Shown one piece after another: positions 33,850-43,350 of a stretch of DNA of 64,000 nt (within the stretch, counting starts at the first letter, position 1; every line of letters starts with the position of its first letter). The notes below the pieces were generated by a model. The model saw only the letters and a program-made list of their open reading frames with translations, did not search any database and had not been told where the DNA came from. A program made the position numbers and the translations under genes. Source of the DNA: Bacteroidaceae bacterium (lineage in GTDB: Bacteria > Bacteroidota > Bacteroidia > Bacteroidales > Bacteroidaceae); NCBI GenBank assembly GCA_017464815.1, contig JAFTYI010000021.1, forward strand, positions 1 through 64,000. The letters run 5' to 3'.

Positions 33850-36800
33850 ATGGTAAAAGCATGGAAAGAACAGGTGACCATCCCCACCTACGAAGTGGGA
33901 GCACCTGAGAAGAACCCTATATTCTTAGAGAACCGCGTTTATCAAGGCTCGAGCGGCGTGGTTTACCCCTACCCCGTCATCGAAAGCATCAGCGACGAGC
34001 GGGTGGACAAGGAGTACAATGCCATCTACTTGGAGAACGAATACATCAAGGTGATGATTCTGCCCGAGTTGGGCGGCCGTGTGCAGATGGCCTACGACAA
34101 GGTGAAACAACGCCACTTTGTCTATTACAACCACGTCATCAAACCCGCGCTCGTAGGCTTGGCCGGCCCTTGGATCAGTGGCGGCATCGAGTTCAACTGG
34201 CCTCAGCACCATCGCCCTTCGACCTACATGCCCGTGGATGCAAAGATTGAAGAGAATGCCGACGGCTCGGTCACCGTATGGGTAAACGAGATGGAGCGCA
34301 TGTTCCATCAAAAAGGTATGGCCGGCTTCACCTTGCGCCCCGGCTGTGCTTACCTCGAGATTCAGGGAAGAGTGAGCAACCGCACTCCTCTGCCACAGAC
34401 ATTCCTTTGGTGGGCCAACCCCGCCGTGGAGGTGAACGACCACTATCAGAGTGTCTTCCCACCCGATGTGAATGCAGTGTTCGACCATGGCAAGCGGGCC
34501 GTCTCGTCCTTCCCCATCGCCACGGGCACATACTACAAGATGGACTATTCGGCCGGCGTCGATATCTCCAACTACAAGAACATCAAGGTGCCCACCTCGT
34601 ACATGGCCGTAAACTCGAAGTACGACTTTGAAGGAGGTTATGAGAACGACACCAAGGGCGGTATGCTCCACGTGGCCAGCCACCATTTCAGCCCCGGCAA
34701 GAAGCAATGGACATGGGGCAATGGCGACTTCGGCCGTGCATGGGACCGTTGCCTTACCGACGATGATTACGAAGGTGCCCCCAGCATCTTCCGCCCCTAC
34801 ATCGAGCTGATGGCAGGCGTCTATACCGAAAACCAGCCCGACTTCACCTGGCTGATGCCTTACGAGGAAAAGCAATTCGTGCAATACTTCATGCCCTACC
34901 GCGAACTGGGCGTGGTGAAGCAGGCGACGAAGGATTTTATCATGAACCTGACAGCCTCCCCTGACCGAAAGGACGAGGTAATGCTGAAGGTTCTTGCCAC
35001 ATCAACCAAAAGGGTTTGGATTCGTCTGTATGGGAAAAAGGGAATAATGCACTTCGGTGAGGTAATGACTCTTGCACCCGAAAGTGTATTTGAACAAAAT
35101 ATCACCGTCGAAGGCTCTTCACTGAATGATTTGAGACTCATCATAGCCCCCTATGGTGACGAGACGGGAAGCCGGCTTGAATGGTTCGCCGAATCCGACG
35201 ACATCCGTCCCATTCCTGATGCAGCCGAAGCGGCATTGCCCCCTATCGAAACAAAGACCATCGACCAACTCTATCTTACTGGTCTTCACCTCGAGCAATA
35301 CCGCCACGCCACTTGGTCGGCTCTCGACTATTACGAAGAGGCTTTGCGCCGCGACCCAATGGACTACCGTTGTAACAATCAGATGGGCTTATGGTACCTG
35401 CGCCGCGGACGTTTTGATAAGGCCGAGCCTTATTTGCGCACCGCAGTCCGTGTGCTTCAGAAGCGCAATCCTAATCCCTACGATGGGGAGCCGATCTTCT
35501 ATCTCGCCCTTTGTTTGAAACTACAAGGCAAGACACAGGAAGCTTACCACTGGTTCTGGAAATCCACTTGGAATAAGGGATGGGCCGATGCCGGTTACTA
35601 CCAGGCCGCCTGCATCAGCGCAAGTGAAGGAAGAATCTATGATGCCTTTGATGAAATAGAGCGTTGCCTCATCCACAACAGTAGGAATCATCAGGCACGT
35701 GCATTGAAAGCCCAACTGCTATACGAGGATGAACGCACAGAAGAGGCATTGGTTTGGATTGACGAGTCGCTCCGCATCGACCCATTCAACTATGGATGTA
35801 TGCTCACAAGATACCTCATCACCAATGACGAAGAAGACCTCATTGCGATGAAACACTTGCTTCGAGGTGATGCTCACAACTACGACGAAGTGGCACTCGA
35901 CTATGCCAATGCCGGATTGTGGAGAATAGCTTTTTACTTGTGGGATAAAGCCGAAGAGGAGGGAGCCGTCAGTCCCATGAGCTACTACTATCAAGTATAT
36001 GGTGTTGCCCATTACCACATGACGAAGCAAGCCAAAGAGGCAATAGACGCCCTGCTTCAGCAAGCGGCAAGTTTCACAGCCGACTACTGTTTCCCAAACC
36101 GTCTTGAAGCCATCCTTGCATTGGATTTTGCCAAAGGGAGGAACCCTTCCGATGCCCGCGCTCCCTATTACCTCGGATGCCTCTACTACGACAAGCGGCA
36201 GTACGACCTTGCCTGTGAGAATTGGGAACTTTCGGCCGAACGCGACCCAAGTTTCCCCACCGTGTGGAGAAACCTTGCTCTCTATTATTATAATAAGGAG
36301 AAGAACTGCGACAAGGCTCTCGAATGCATGGAGTGTGCCTTCCACCTCGACGAAACCGATAGCCGCATCCTGATGGAACTCGACCAACTCTACAAGGTGA
36401 CGGGCAAACCTCATGCCGAACGATTGGCTTTCCTTGAACAATACCCTGCCCTGATTGCCGAACGCGACGACCTGTTGCTGGAGCTGATTACCCTGCTCAA
36501 CCAACTGGGCCGCTACGACGAAGCAATGACTCTGCTCGACGGCCACATCTTCCACCCATGGGAGGGAGGCGAAGGAAAGGTGCCTGCCCAATACCAATAT
36601 GCCCGCGTGGAAAAAGCGAAGCAGCTACTTGCCGCCTGCCTGCCAGGTAGTCTTTCTGTTGAATGTCCGGTCAGCCGAGATTCAATCTCGGCCAAGACAG
36701 AAGCAACCAAGATGGAAACTGCCCTCCGCCTCCTGCAAGAATGCCTCACCTATCCCCACCACCTCGGCGAAGGCAAGCTGCACGGTGCACAGGAGAACGA

Positions 36801-37251
36801 CTTCTACTACTTCCTCGGCTGTGCCCACGAGCAATTGGGCGACATGGAGAAGGCACACACGTGTTGGGAGCAGGCCACCCACGGCCCCACCGAACCGGCC
36901 GCAGCCATGTACTACAACGATGCCAAGCCCGAGAAGATATTCTACCAAGGACTGGCTCTGCTGAAATTGGGCCGCATCGACGAGGCACGTGGCCGCTTCT
37001 ACAAGCTGGTGAACTACGGCAAGCAACATATCTTCGAGTCGCAGGTGATGGACTACTTTGCCGTCTCCCTGCCCGACCTCCAGATATGGGACGGCGACCT
37101 CAACGAGAAGAACCGCATCCACTGCCTCTTCATGCTCGCCCTCGGCTACACCGGCCTGGGTGACAAGGAAAAGGCCGAGCGCTACCTCCGCGAAGTGGAG
37201 CAAATGGATATCAACCACCAAGGAGTGCAAGCACTCCGTTCGCTCATTTAA
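33850..37251 (+). CDS. DUF5107 and TPR-repeat protein
   Basis: 1133 residues, no signal peptide. The N-terminal 300 residues match the DUF5107 family (ILPELGGRVQMAYDKV near residue 72, GGIEFNWPQHHRPSTY near 115), a fold resembling aldose-epimerase/galactose-mutarotase sandwiches. The remainder is made of TPR-like helical repeats (YRCNNQMGLWYLRRGRFDKA near 507, and others to the end). Such proteins accompany glycosidases in Bacteroidetes and actinobacteria; activity unproven. Starts 96 nt after the MFS gene and ends 4 nt before a GH2 gene. Residues near 935-955 (CLPGSLSVECPVSRDSISAK) break a TPR helix and contain a perfect palindrome in the DNA, suggesting an in-frame repeat insertion. Confidence 0.8.
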   Translation: MVKAWKEQVTIPTYEVGAPEKNPIFLENRVYQGSSGVVYPYPVIESISDERVDKEYNAIYLENEYIKVMILPELGGRVQMAYDKVKQRHFVYYNHVIKPALVGLAGPWISGGIEFNWPQHHRPSTYMPVDAKIEENADGSVTVWVNEMERMFHQKGMAGFTLRPGCAYLEIQGRVSNRTPLPQTFLWWANPAVEVNDHYQSVFPPDVNAVFDHGKRAVSSFPIATGTYYKMDYSAGVDISNYKNIKVPTSYMAVNSKYDFEGGYENDTKGGMLHVASHHFSPGKKQWTWGNGDFGRAWDRCLTDDDYEGAPSIFRPYIELMAGVYTENQPDFTWLMPYEEKQFVQYFMPYRELGVVKQATKDFIMNLTASPDRKDEVMLKVLATSTKRVWIRLYGKKGIMHFGEVMTLAPESVFEQNITVEGSSLNDLRLIIAPYGDETGSRLEWFAESDDIRPIPDAAEAALPPIETKTIDQLYLTGLHLEQYRHATWSALDYYEEALRRDPMDYRCNNQMGLWYLRRGRFDKAEPYLRTAVRVLQKRNPNPYDGEPIFYLALCLKLQGKTQEAYHWFWKSTWNKGWADAGYYQAACISASEGRIYDAFDEIERCLIHNSRNHQARALKAQLLYEDERTEEALVWIDESLRIDPFNYGCMLTRYLITNDEEDLIAMKHLLRGDAHNYDEVALDYANAGLWRIAFYLWDKAEEEGAVSPMSYYYQVYGVAHYHMTKQAKEAIDALLQQAASFTADYCFPNRLEAILALDFAKGRNPSDARAPYYLGCLYYDKRQYDLACENWELSAERDPSFPTVWRNLALYYYNKEKNCDKALECMECAFHLDETDSRILMELDQLYKVTGKPHAERLAFLEQYPALIAERDDLLLELITLLNQLGRYDEAMTLLDGHIFHPWEGGEGKVPAQYQYARVEKAKQLLAACLPGSLSVECPVSRDSISAKTEATKMETALRLLQECLTYPHHLGEGKLHGAQENDFYYFLGCAHEQLGDMEKAHTCWEQATHGPTEPAAAMYYNDAKPEKIFYQGLALLKLGRIDEARGRFYKLVNYGKQHIFESQVMDYFAVSLPDLQIWDGDLNEKNRIHCLFMLALGYTGLGDKEKAERYLREVEQMDINHQGVQALRSLI
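36674..36692. repeat. Perfect 9+1+9 palindrome inside the DUF5107-TPR gene
   Basis: GCCGAGATT-C-AATCTCGGC. It sits in a segment whose translation does not fit the surrounding TPR pattern, as expected for an inserted repeat kept in frame. Confidence 0.6.
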
Positions 37252-37255
37252 CCAG

Positions 37256-40216
37256 ATGGACAAATCGAAAATACTGTTAATCACGTTTTTCTTCTGTGCG
37301 GCACAGTTTGCTGCACAGAAGAGAACGGTTTTATCCAACTCCTTTGAATTGCGCTATGTGACAGCCGATGAAAAGGCCAACGGTGAAACTGACTACAAGG
37401 GAGCAACTGAATTCCTCACTACCGACCAGCGTGTGGAATACCTGCACAACTGGGCGGATTATGCCACTACCTGCTTCAACGACAAGAATCTTGACCAGCA
37501 GGCTGTGACCGACGACGAGGTGGCCGAGGTGATGGAGCGCATCAAAGCACAACCACTCCCTCAAGTGCGGCAACAAATACGACTTGACGAATGGAAGTGG
37601 ACGGGAATGAAGATGTCAAAGAGCAAGGCTGACACACTGGGCAACACCTACCAATTCACTCCCCAAGAATGGCGTTTCCGCCTTGAGATGGATGTCAATG
37701 GCACAGGTACTGTAAAACTGATGGATGACGGAACCATCGTTTGTGAATACCAGAACGATGGCGTTTCTCACCACCTTGTTTTTGAAGTGGACCTTACTCC
37801 TGATGAGCGTCGTTACAACCTGTATGTTGACAACAAACTCACGGTTGACTTCCAGCCTCTGCTTACGACACAAGGAGGAGTTGACAGACTGGTTGCTGAT
37901 AGTGAAAACGGCCTGGTCATGGATAACATTTGGGGCGTTGGCTATAAAAAGACAACGGACACCAAACGTCTTAACCAACCGATGTTTGCATCCACATTCA
38001 TTGATGTGAGCAGCAAGCCTTGCCCCGACACCGACAAGTGGATGTGCACCGACTACGATGATTCCCTGTGGGAGAGTTGCACCATGCCCAAGAATCATGG
38101 TACGGAGCGACACAAGGGTGAGGCATTGTTGCTGCGCAAGTGGGTCAAGACTGGTGATTTTGAAAAGGCCTATTTCGAACTGGAGTCGCTCTTTCCCAGC
38201 GGTGAGTTATGGATAAACGGCAAGGTGGTAAGCGTCATGGACGACTCACATCGCCAATGGGTGGATGTGACCAAATACCTCAAACCTGACAGCGACAACC
38301 TGATAGCCCTGCGCATCAATCCCTTTCAAGCCAACTTCAAGCAGATGATGCACCATACTCCCACCGACCCAAACATCGGTTGGTTTGCCGGACGTTCAAC
38401 CCTGCATCTCACCAAAAGCACGATGATAGAAGACCTCTATGTCTATGCTACTGGCGTAAAAGTGAATGAAGAAGAGAGGAGAAATGAAAGAAAGGGAGGA
38501 AAACACCAACAGGGGGAAGAAGGCAGCGACGAAGCTGAGGTGACAGCCGAAGTGACCGTATGCAACACCACCCACACCTTCTATCGGGGAAAGCTGCAAG
38601 TGCTTCTCAGCGAGTGGTTCCCTACGGAGGGGGACGAATGGGTGGCCGATTCACTACAGATTGTCATGCAACCTCAAGAAAGCCGCACCTTCAAACTGCG
38701 CTTCAAGGTCAACGATGCCAAGCTATGGAGCTGGCGCACCCCGCAGCTCTACCAAGTGCGCGCACTGATCATCAACAGCATCAGCGGCAAACAGACCGAG
38801 ACCTTTGCTGCCATTGACGGCGACTTGGCACGTAGCCGCGAACGGTATGTGTCCAAACTCACCGACGACTTTGTCATCACTACCGGCTTCCGCACCATCG
38901 AGCAAGAAGGAGGGACCTTCTGCATCAATGGGAAGCCGGAACTATTACGTGCGCCTCTGTATTTCGGACAACGTTTCCCCTTGGAGACCAATGCACAGAA
39001 CATCCTTTCGCCCCAAACGGAGGACATCGTGCGCGAGCTGCTTGCCGTGAAGAAGATGAACGGTAACGGTATGCGTATGCACTCCCACTGGAGCGACGAC
39101 CATCCGCAGGACGGCACCAACGACCCGCGTTTTGCCGAGATTGCCGACCAATTGGGATTGATGTACATATGGCAGACTGCTTCGTGGATTCGCCTGCGCT
39201 CCCCGCTTGTTGCCGATTTCGAGGGAATGGCAACTGATGTACGACAGGTGCGCAACGCGCCCAGCATTGTCATCTGGCAACCGTCGAATCACCCCGACAT
39301 GACCGATTGGGAAGTGGCTATGGCCTATTGGCACAAAGTGTATGACGCCATCTATCCCAACGATACCACCCGCTTGATAACCCCTACGGCCGACTTCCGC
39401 CATACACGGGTATATAACGATGAAGGTACGCGCGACAACCGCCGCCGCCCGGTGGAATACTGCGACCCAGTGTGGACAGCCAACCGCATCTCACGAGGAA
39501 GTATGGACTACCCCACCGGTTTCGGACAAGACTGGGAGTATCTGCGCCGTTGGCCTTTCCCACACAAGTGGAAAGGGAACCCTGATATACACAGTTTCCT
39601 CACCAGCAAACACCGTGCCTACTTCAACTTTGAGCAGGAAGAGAGCATCGGGCAGATGAACTGGGCACTCTTCAAGGGAAAGCCAAACTACAAGTTCCAC
39701 TCTTACGAATGGGAGTATGACAAAGGCAGCATCGGCCGCTTGCTCACCACCGATGAGTGGCGGGAGAGTCAGGCATGGCAGGCTTTTTCTGCCTATGAGT
39801 GTATCCGCAAGATGCGTTGGCTCGACTACGATGGTCTCTCATGGTGTTGCATGTGGGGCGGCGGCAACATGGGGACTTACCAAAAGCCCCTCGTCGATGC
39901 TCTCGGTCACAAGAAGTTGGCTTACTATGCCCACCGCATGGGATTCCAACAGATACTTGCAGGTTCGCGGGATGTGGATATGGTGTATGGCACTGCCGAC
40001 AAGCCCACCATCACCGTGCTCAACTTGGGTGAAGAGCAACAGGTTACTGTCAATGTCAGTGTAAAGAATCTGCAAGGCAAGCGCGTACATCGCCAAACGT
40101 TCAAGGATGTCACCCTCCCTGCCGGCCGCACGGCTACCGACGTGGGGACCCTGCAACTGCCCACCCTGCCCGACGGCTATTATTTCATAGAATACGAAGT
40201 GAACAAGTTTAATTAA
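37256..40216 (+). CDS. GH2-family secreted protein with altered acid/base motif
   Basis: 986 residues with a signal peptide (MDKSKILLITFFFCAAQFAA). A beta-sandwich sugar-binding part (LRKWVKTGDFEKAYFELESL near 300), an immunoglobulin-like part and a TIM-barrel part (GMRMHSHWSDDHPQDG near 604) follow in GH2 order. The segment equivalent to the catalytic acid/base, normally ending in NE, reads SIVIWQPSNHPD near residue 670, with His in place of Glu. It may be inactive, use another residue, or belong to a divergent subfamily. A charged insertion (EEERRNERKGGKHQQGEEGS, about residues 403-425) interrupts the domain before the barrel. Start 4 nt after the DUF5107 stop; the longer frame from 37058 overlaps that gene and is rejected. 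Confidence 0.78.
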   Translation: MDKSKILLITFFFCAAQFAAQKRTVLSNSFELRYVTADEKANGETDYKGATEFLTTDQRVEYLHNWADYATTCFNDKNLDQQAVTDDEVAEVMERIKAQPLPQVRQQIRLDEWKWTGMKMSKSKADTLGNTYQFTPQEWRFRLEMDVNGTGTVKLMDDGTIVCEYQNDGVSHHLVFEVDLTPDERRYNLYVDNKLTVDFQPLLTTQGGVDRLVADSENGLVMDNIWGVGYKKTTDTKRLNQPMFASTFIDVSSKPCPDTDKWMCTDYDDSLWESCTMPKNHGTERHKGEALLLRKWVKTGDFEKAYFELESLFPSGELWINGKVVSVMDDSHRQWVDVTKYLKPDSDNLIALRINPFQANFKQMMHHTPTDPNIGWFAGRSTLHLTKSTMIEDLYVYATGVKVNEEERRNERKGGKHQQGEEGSDEAEVTAEVTVCNTTHTFYRGKLQVLLSEWFPTEGDEWVADSLQIVMQPQESRTFKLRFKVNDAKLWSWRTPQLYQVRALIINSISGKQTETFAAIDGDLARSRERYVSKLTDDFVITTGFRTIEQEGGTFCINGKPELLRAPLYFGQRFPLETNAQNILSPQTEDIVRELLAVKKMNGNGMRMHSHWSDDHPQDGTNDPRFAEIADQLGLMYIWQTASWIRLRSPLVADFEGMATDVRQVRNAPSIVIWQPSNHPDMTDWEVAMAYWHKVYDAIYPNDTTRLITPTADFRHTRVYNDEGTRDNRRRPVEYCDPVWTANRISRGSMDYPTGFGQDWEYLRRWPFPHKWKGNPDIHSFLTSKHRAYFNFEQEESIGQMNWALFKGKPNYKFHSYEWEYDKGSIGRLLTTDEWRESQAWQAFSAYECIRKMRWLDYDGLSWCCMWGGGNMGTYQKPLVDALGHKKLAYYAHRMGFQQILAGSRDVDMVYGTADKPTITVLNLGEEQQVTVNVSVKNLQGKRVHRQTFKDVTLPAGRTATDVGTLQLPTLPDGYYFIEYEVNKFN

Positions 40217-40224
40217 CAACAACC

Positions 40225-43200
40225 ATGACACACCGATTACCGACATTCATCCTTATCCTCTGCCTGACTCTATGCGGGCAGGCACAAAGCAGTATCGACC
40301 TCTCCGGCCTGTGGAGTTTCCAAATTGACCGCGAAGGGGTAGGCGAACAGGAACAGTGGTTCAGCGGGAAAAAGGCATTCGACGACACCATCCTGCTGCC
40401 CGGCTCGATGCCCCAGCGGCTGAAAGGCGACGACCCCACCCTGACGACTCCGTGGACAGGGACGCTCTACGACAGTTCGTTCTACTTCAACCCCGCGATG
40501 GAGGTTTATCGCCGGACGGGAAACATCAAGTTCCCCTTCTTCCTCACGCCCGACAAGCACTATGTGGGCCGCGCCTGGTATCAGCACACCGTCAGCGTGC
40601 CGCGCAACTGGCGGGGACAGCGCATTGTGCTCTCCCTTGAAAGGCCACACATACAGACGACCCTGTGGGTGAACGGCCGGCAAGTGGGTGTACAAAACTC
40701 CCTCTCGGTGCCGCACGTATATGATGTGACAGACTATGTGAAGCGGGGCGACAACACGCTGACCCTCTGCGTCGATAACCGACCCGAGACGGTGAAGGTG
40801 GGCGACGACTCGCACAGTCTGAGCGACCAGACGCAGGGAAACTGGAACGGCATCGTGGGCGAAATGTCCCTCACGGCCATGCCGAAGACCTACATTGCCG
40901 ACCTGCAGGTCTATCCCAATGTGGCAGAGAAGAACGCCCTTGTCAAGCTGAAGATTGAGGCCGATAAGAAAAAGACAATGACCGTTTCACTCGATGCCAC
41001 CAGTTTCAACACCCCCCTGCCCGAACAATCCTTCTCCGCCACGAAAGAGGTGACGCTGAATGTGGGAGAAAACGAAGTGGAGATGCTCCTCCCCTTGGGC
41101 GACAGCCCCTACCTGTGGGACGAGTTCTCCCCGTCGCTCTACCGCCTGAATGCCGAATTAATTCAAGGGGCAAAGGACAAAGGACAAAGGTCAAAATTCA
41201 TAATTCATAATTCAAGCACCACCTTTGGTATGCGCGACTTCCGCATCGAGGGCAAGTGGTTCTACGTCAACGGGCGGCAGACGATGCTGCGTGGCACAGT
41301 GGAGTGCTGTGTCTTCCCCCTGACGGGCTATGCGCCGATGGAGGTCGAGGAGTGGGAACGGGTGTTCCGCATCTGCCGCCAGTATGGGTTGAACCACATG
41401 CGCTTCCACTCCTACTGTCCGCCGCGGGCGGCATTCGAGGCGGCCGACCTCGTGGGCTTCTACCTGCAACCCGAGGGACCGAGTTGGCCCAACCACGGGG
41501 TGAAGCTGGGCGTGGGACAACCCATCGACCAGTACTTGATGGAGGAGACCATCCGGCTGAACCGCGAGTATGGTAATCACGCCTCATTCTGCATGTTGGC
41601 TTGTGGAAACGAACCGGCGGGCCGCTGGGTGGAATGGGTGACAGACTTCGTACACTATTGGCAGAAAGCCGACCCGCGCCACGTCTATACTGGTGCCTCG
41701 GTGGGCGGCGGATGGGCCTGGCAGCCGGCCAACGAGTTCCACGTGAAGGCCGGAGCACGCGGACTGGAGTGGGCCAAGCGCCGACCCGAGTCGTGGAGCA
41801 CCTTCAGCCACAAGATTGACACTGTGAGCCAGCCCTTCGTCTCCCACGAGACGGGACAGTGGAACTGCTACCCCAACTTTAACGAGATTGGCAAATACAC
41901 GGGCGTGAACAAAGCAAAGAACTTTGAGATTTTCCGCGACCTGCTGGCTCAAAACAGCATGGGACACCAGGGACAGGAGTTCCTGATGGCGAGCGGACGA
42001 TTGCAAGCCCTCTGCTACAAGCACGAATTGGAGCGCACCCTGCGCACGCCAAACTATGCGGGCTACCAGTTGCTGGCACTCAACGACTACAGCGGTCAAG
42101 GCAGTGCCGTCGTTGGCATCCTCGATGCCCTGTGGGGCGAGAAGGGCTACATCACTGCCCCCGAATGGCGACAGTTCTGCGCCCCCACCGTGCCATTGGC
42201 CAAGATGGACCGCTTCGTCTTCACCGACCGCGACACCATCCGCGCCACCATCGAGCTGAGCCACTTTGGCGAAACGCCGCTCACCAACGCCACCTTCCTA
42301 TATATAATAAAGGATAAGGAGGGCAAAGTGCTCCACACCCAGCAGCAACAAGTGAAGCAGGTGCCCATCGGTGGGCAGATACCGCTGACAGAACTTAAAT
42401 TTTTAGGCGCGGATTACGCGGATTACGCGGAAAAATATAATAATAACGAGAATAATAATAATTATAATAAATCCGCGTCATCCGCGAAATCCGCGCCTAA
42501 AAACGGTGCCGCATGGCAAGAGAAATCCGTGCCTAAAAACAGTTCCGCATGGCAAGCCAAACAACTCACCCTTGAAGTGCGCCTCACCGACTGCGACCAA
42601 TACCGCCAGCGACGCGCCGTGGGCGAAGGAACCTTGGAGCGTAATTACCCCGTGCACGAGGTGGTGAACAGCTGGGACCTGTGGGTATATCCCCAGCGCG
42701 AACTGACGGGCTATGAAGACCCCGACCTGATGGTGACCGACACACTCAGCCCCGAGGTCATCGCTCTGCTCGAGCGCGGCGGCAAGGTGCTGCTCACCGC
42801 TGCCGGACGGGTGGAGTACGGCAAGGGCATCGTGCAACACTTCGTGCCCACCTTCTGGAACACCTCGTGGTTCAAGATGCGTCCGCCACACACCGTCGGT
42901 TCGTGGATCGATGCCTCCCACCCACTCTTCCGCCACTTCCCCACCGACAACCACACCGGCCTCCAGTGGTGGGAGCTTGTCAACCGCGCCCAGTGCATGA
43001 TGACCGACCACATACCGGGCGAGTTCCACAGCATCGTCCAGCCCATCGACACGTGGTTCCTCAGCCGCCGCCTCAGCACCCTGTTCGAAGCCAAAGTGGG
43101 AAAAGGCCGTCTCATCATGACCAGCCTCGACCTTCGCAACAACCTCTCCACCCGCCCCGTGGCCCGCGAACTGATGCACGCGCTGTTGCAATACATGCAG

Positions 43201-43329
43201 TCCCCCGACTTCCGCCCCACTCAATCCATGACGGTGGAGCAAATTGAGACCATCTACACCCGCCCCACCCCTGCGGTCGATAGCTTCACCAAGGACTCGC
43301 CGGATGAGTTGAAGCCAAAAATAAAATAA
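40225..43329 (+). CDS. GH2-family secreted glycoside hydrolase with two in-frame repeat insertions
   Basis: 1034 residues with a signal peptide (LILCLTLCGQAQ). Sugar-binding sandwich (DLSGLWSFQIDREG near 25, RAWYQHTVSVPRNWRGQRI near 115), then the TIM barrel. The acid/base Glu is in MLACGNEPAGRW near residue 457 and the probable nucleophile in VSHETGQWNCYP near 540, so it should be active on a beta-galactoside, glucuronide or similar. About residues 316-331 (KDKGQRSKFIIHNS) come from an AATTCATAATTC repeat, and about 726-775 from a GCGGATTAC inverted repeat plus a 36-nt tandem duplication (PKNGAAWQ / PKNSSAWQ). Starts 8 nt after the previous GH2 gene: same operon. Confidence 0.85.
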   Translation: MTHRLPTFILILCLTLCGQAQSSIDLSGLWSFQIDREGVGEQEQWFSGKKAFDDTILLPGSMPQRLKGDDPTLTTPWTGTLYDSSFYFNPAMEVYRRTGNIKFPFFLTPDKHYVGRAWYQHTVSVPRNWRGQRIVLSLERPHIQTTLWVNGRQVGVQNSLSVPHVYDVTDYVKRGDNTLTLCVDNRPETVKVGDDSHSLSDQTQGNWNGIVGEMSLTAMPKTYIADLQVYPNVAEKNALVKLKIEADKKKTMTVSLDATSFNTPLPEQSFSATKEVTLNVGENEVEMLLPLGDSPYLWDEFSPSLYRLNAELIQGAKDKGQRSKFIIHNSSTTFGMRDFRIEGKWFYVNGRQTMLRGTVECCVFPLTGYAPMEVEEWERVFRICRQYGLNHMRFHSYCPPRAAFEAADLVGFYLQPEGPSWPNHGVKLGVGQPIDQYLMEETIRLNREYGNHASFCMLACGNEPAGRWVEWVTDFVHYWQKADPRHVYTGASVGGGWAWQPANEFHVKAGARGLEWAKRRPESWSTFSHKIDTVSQPFVSHETGQWNCYPNFNEIGKYTGVNKAKNFEIFRDLLAQNSMGHQGQEFLMASGRLQALCYKHELERTLRTPNYAGYQLLALNDYSGQGSAVVGILDALWGEKGYITAPEWRQFCAPTVPLAKMDRFVFTDRDTIRATIELSHFGETPLTNATFLYIIKDKEGKVLHTQQQQVKQVPIGGQIPLTELKFLGADYADYAEKYNNNENNNNYNKSASSAKSAPKNGAAWQEKSVPKNSSAWQAKQLTLEVRLTDCDQYRQRRAVGEGTLERNYPVHEVVNSWDLWVYPQRELTGYEDPDLMVTDTLSPEVIALLERGGKVLLTAAGRVEYGKGIVQHFVPTFWNTSWFKMRPPHTVGSWIDASHPLFRHFPTDNHTGLQWWELVNRAQCMMTDHIPGEFHSIVQPIDTWFLSRRLSTLFEAKVGKGRLIMTSLDLRNNLSTRPVARELMHALLQYMQSPDFRPTQSMTVEQIETIYTRPTPAVDSFTKDSPDELKPKIK
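41171..41213 (+). repeat. CAAAGGA / AATTCATAATTC repeat inserted in the GH2 frame
   Basis: Three CAAAGGA-like units are followed by AATTCATAATTCATAATTC. The same type of sequence occurs between genes at 9540-9575. Confidence 0.75.
42400..42503. repeat. GCGGATTAC-type inverted repeat inserted in the GH2 frame
   Basis: TTTTTAGGCGCGGATTACGC (from 42400) faces GCGAAATCCGCGCCTAAAAA (ending 42503) across an AATAAT-rich loop. Intergenic members of the same family are at 6183, 12371, 15728 and 44968. It stays open in the GH2 frame. A 36-nt direct duplication (CCTAAAAAC at 42496 and 42532) adjoins it. Confidence 0.85.
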
Positions 43330-43350
43330 TATAAAAAACATCCTATATAC

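Noticed and set aside
37058-37255. N-terminal extension of the first GH2 protein into the DUF5107 gene
   Set aside because: The added residues are a shadow of the DUF5107-TPR frame; ATG 37256 gives a normal signal peptide 4 nt after the previous stop.
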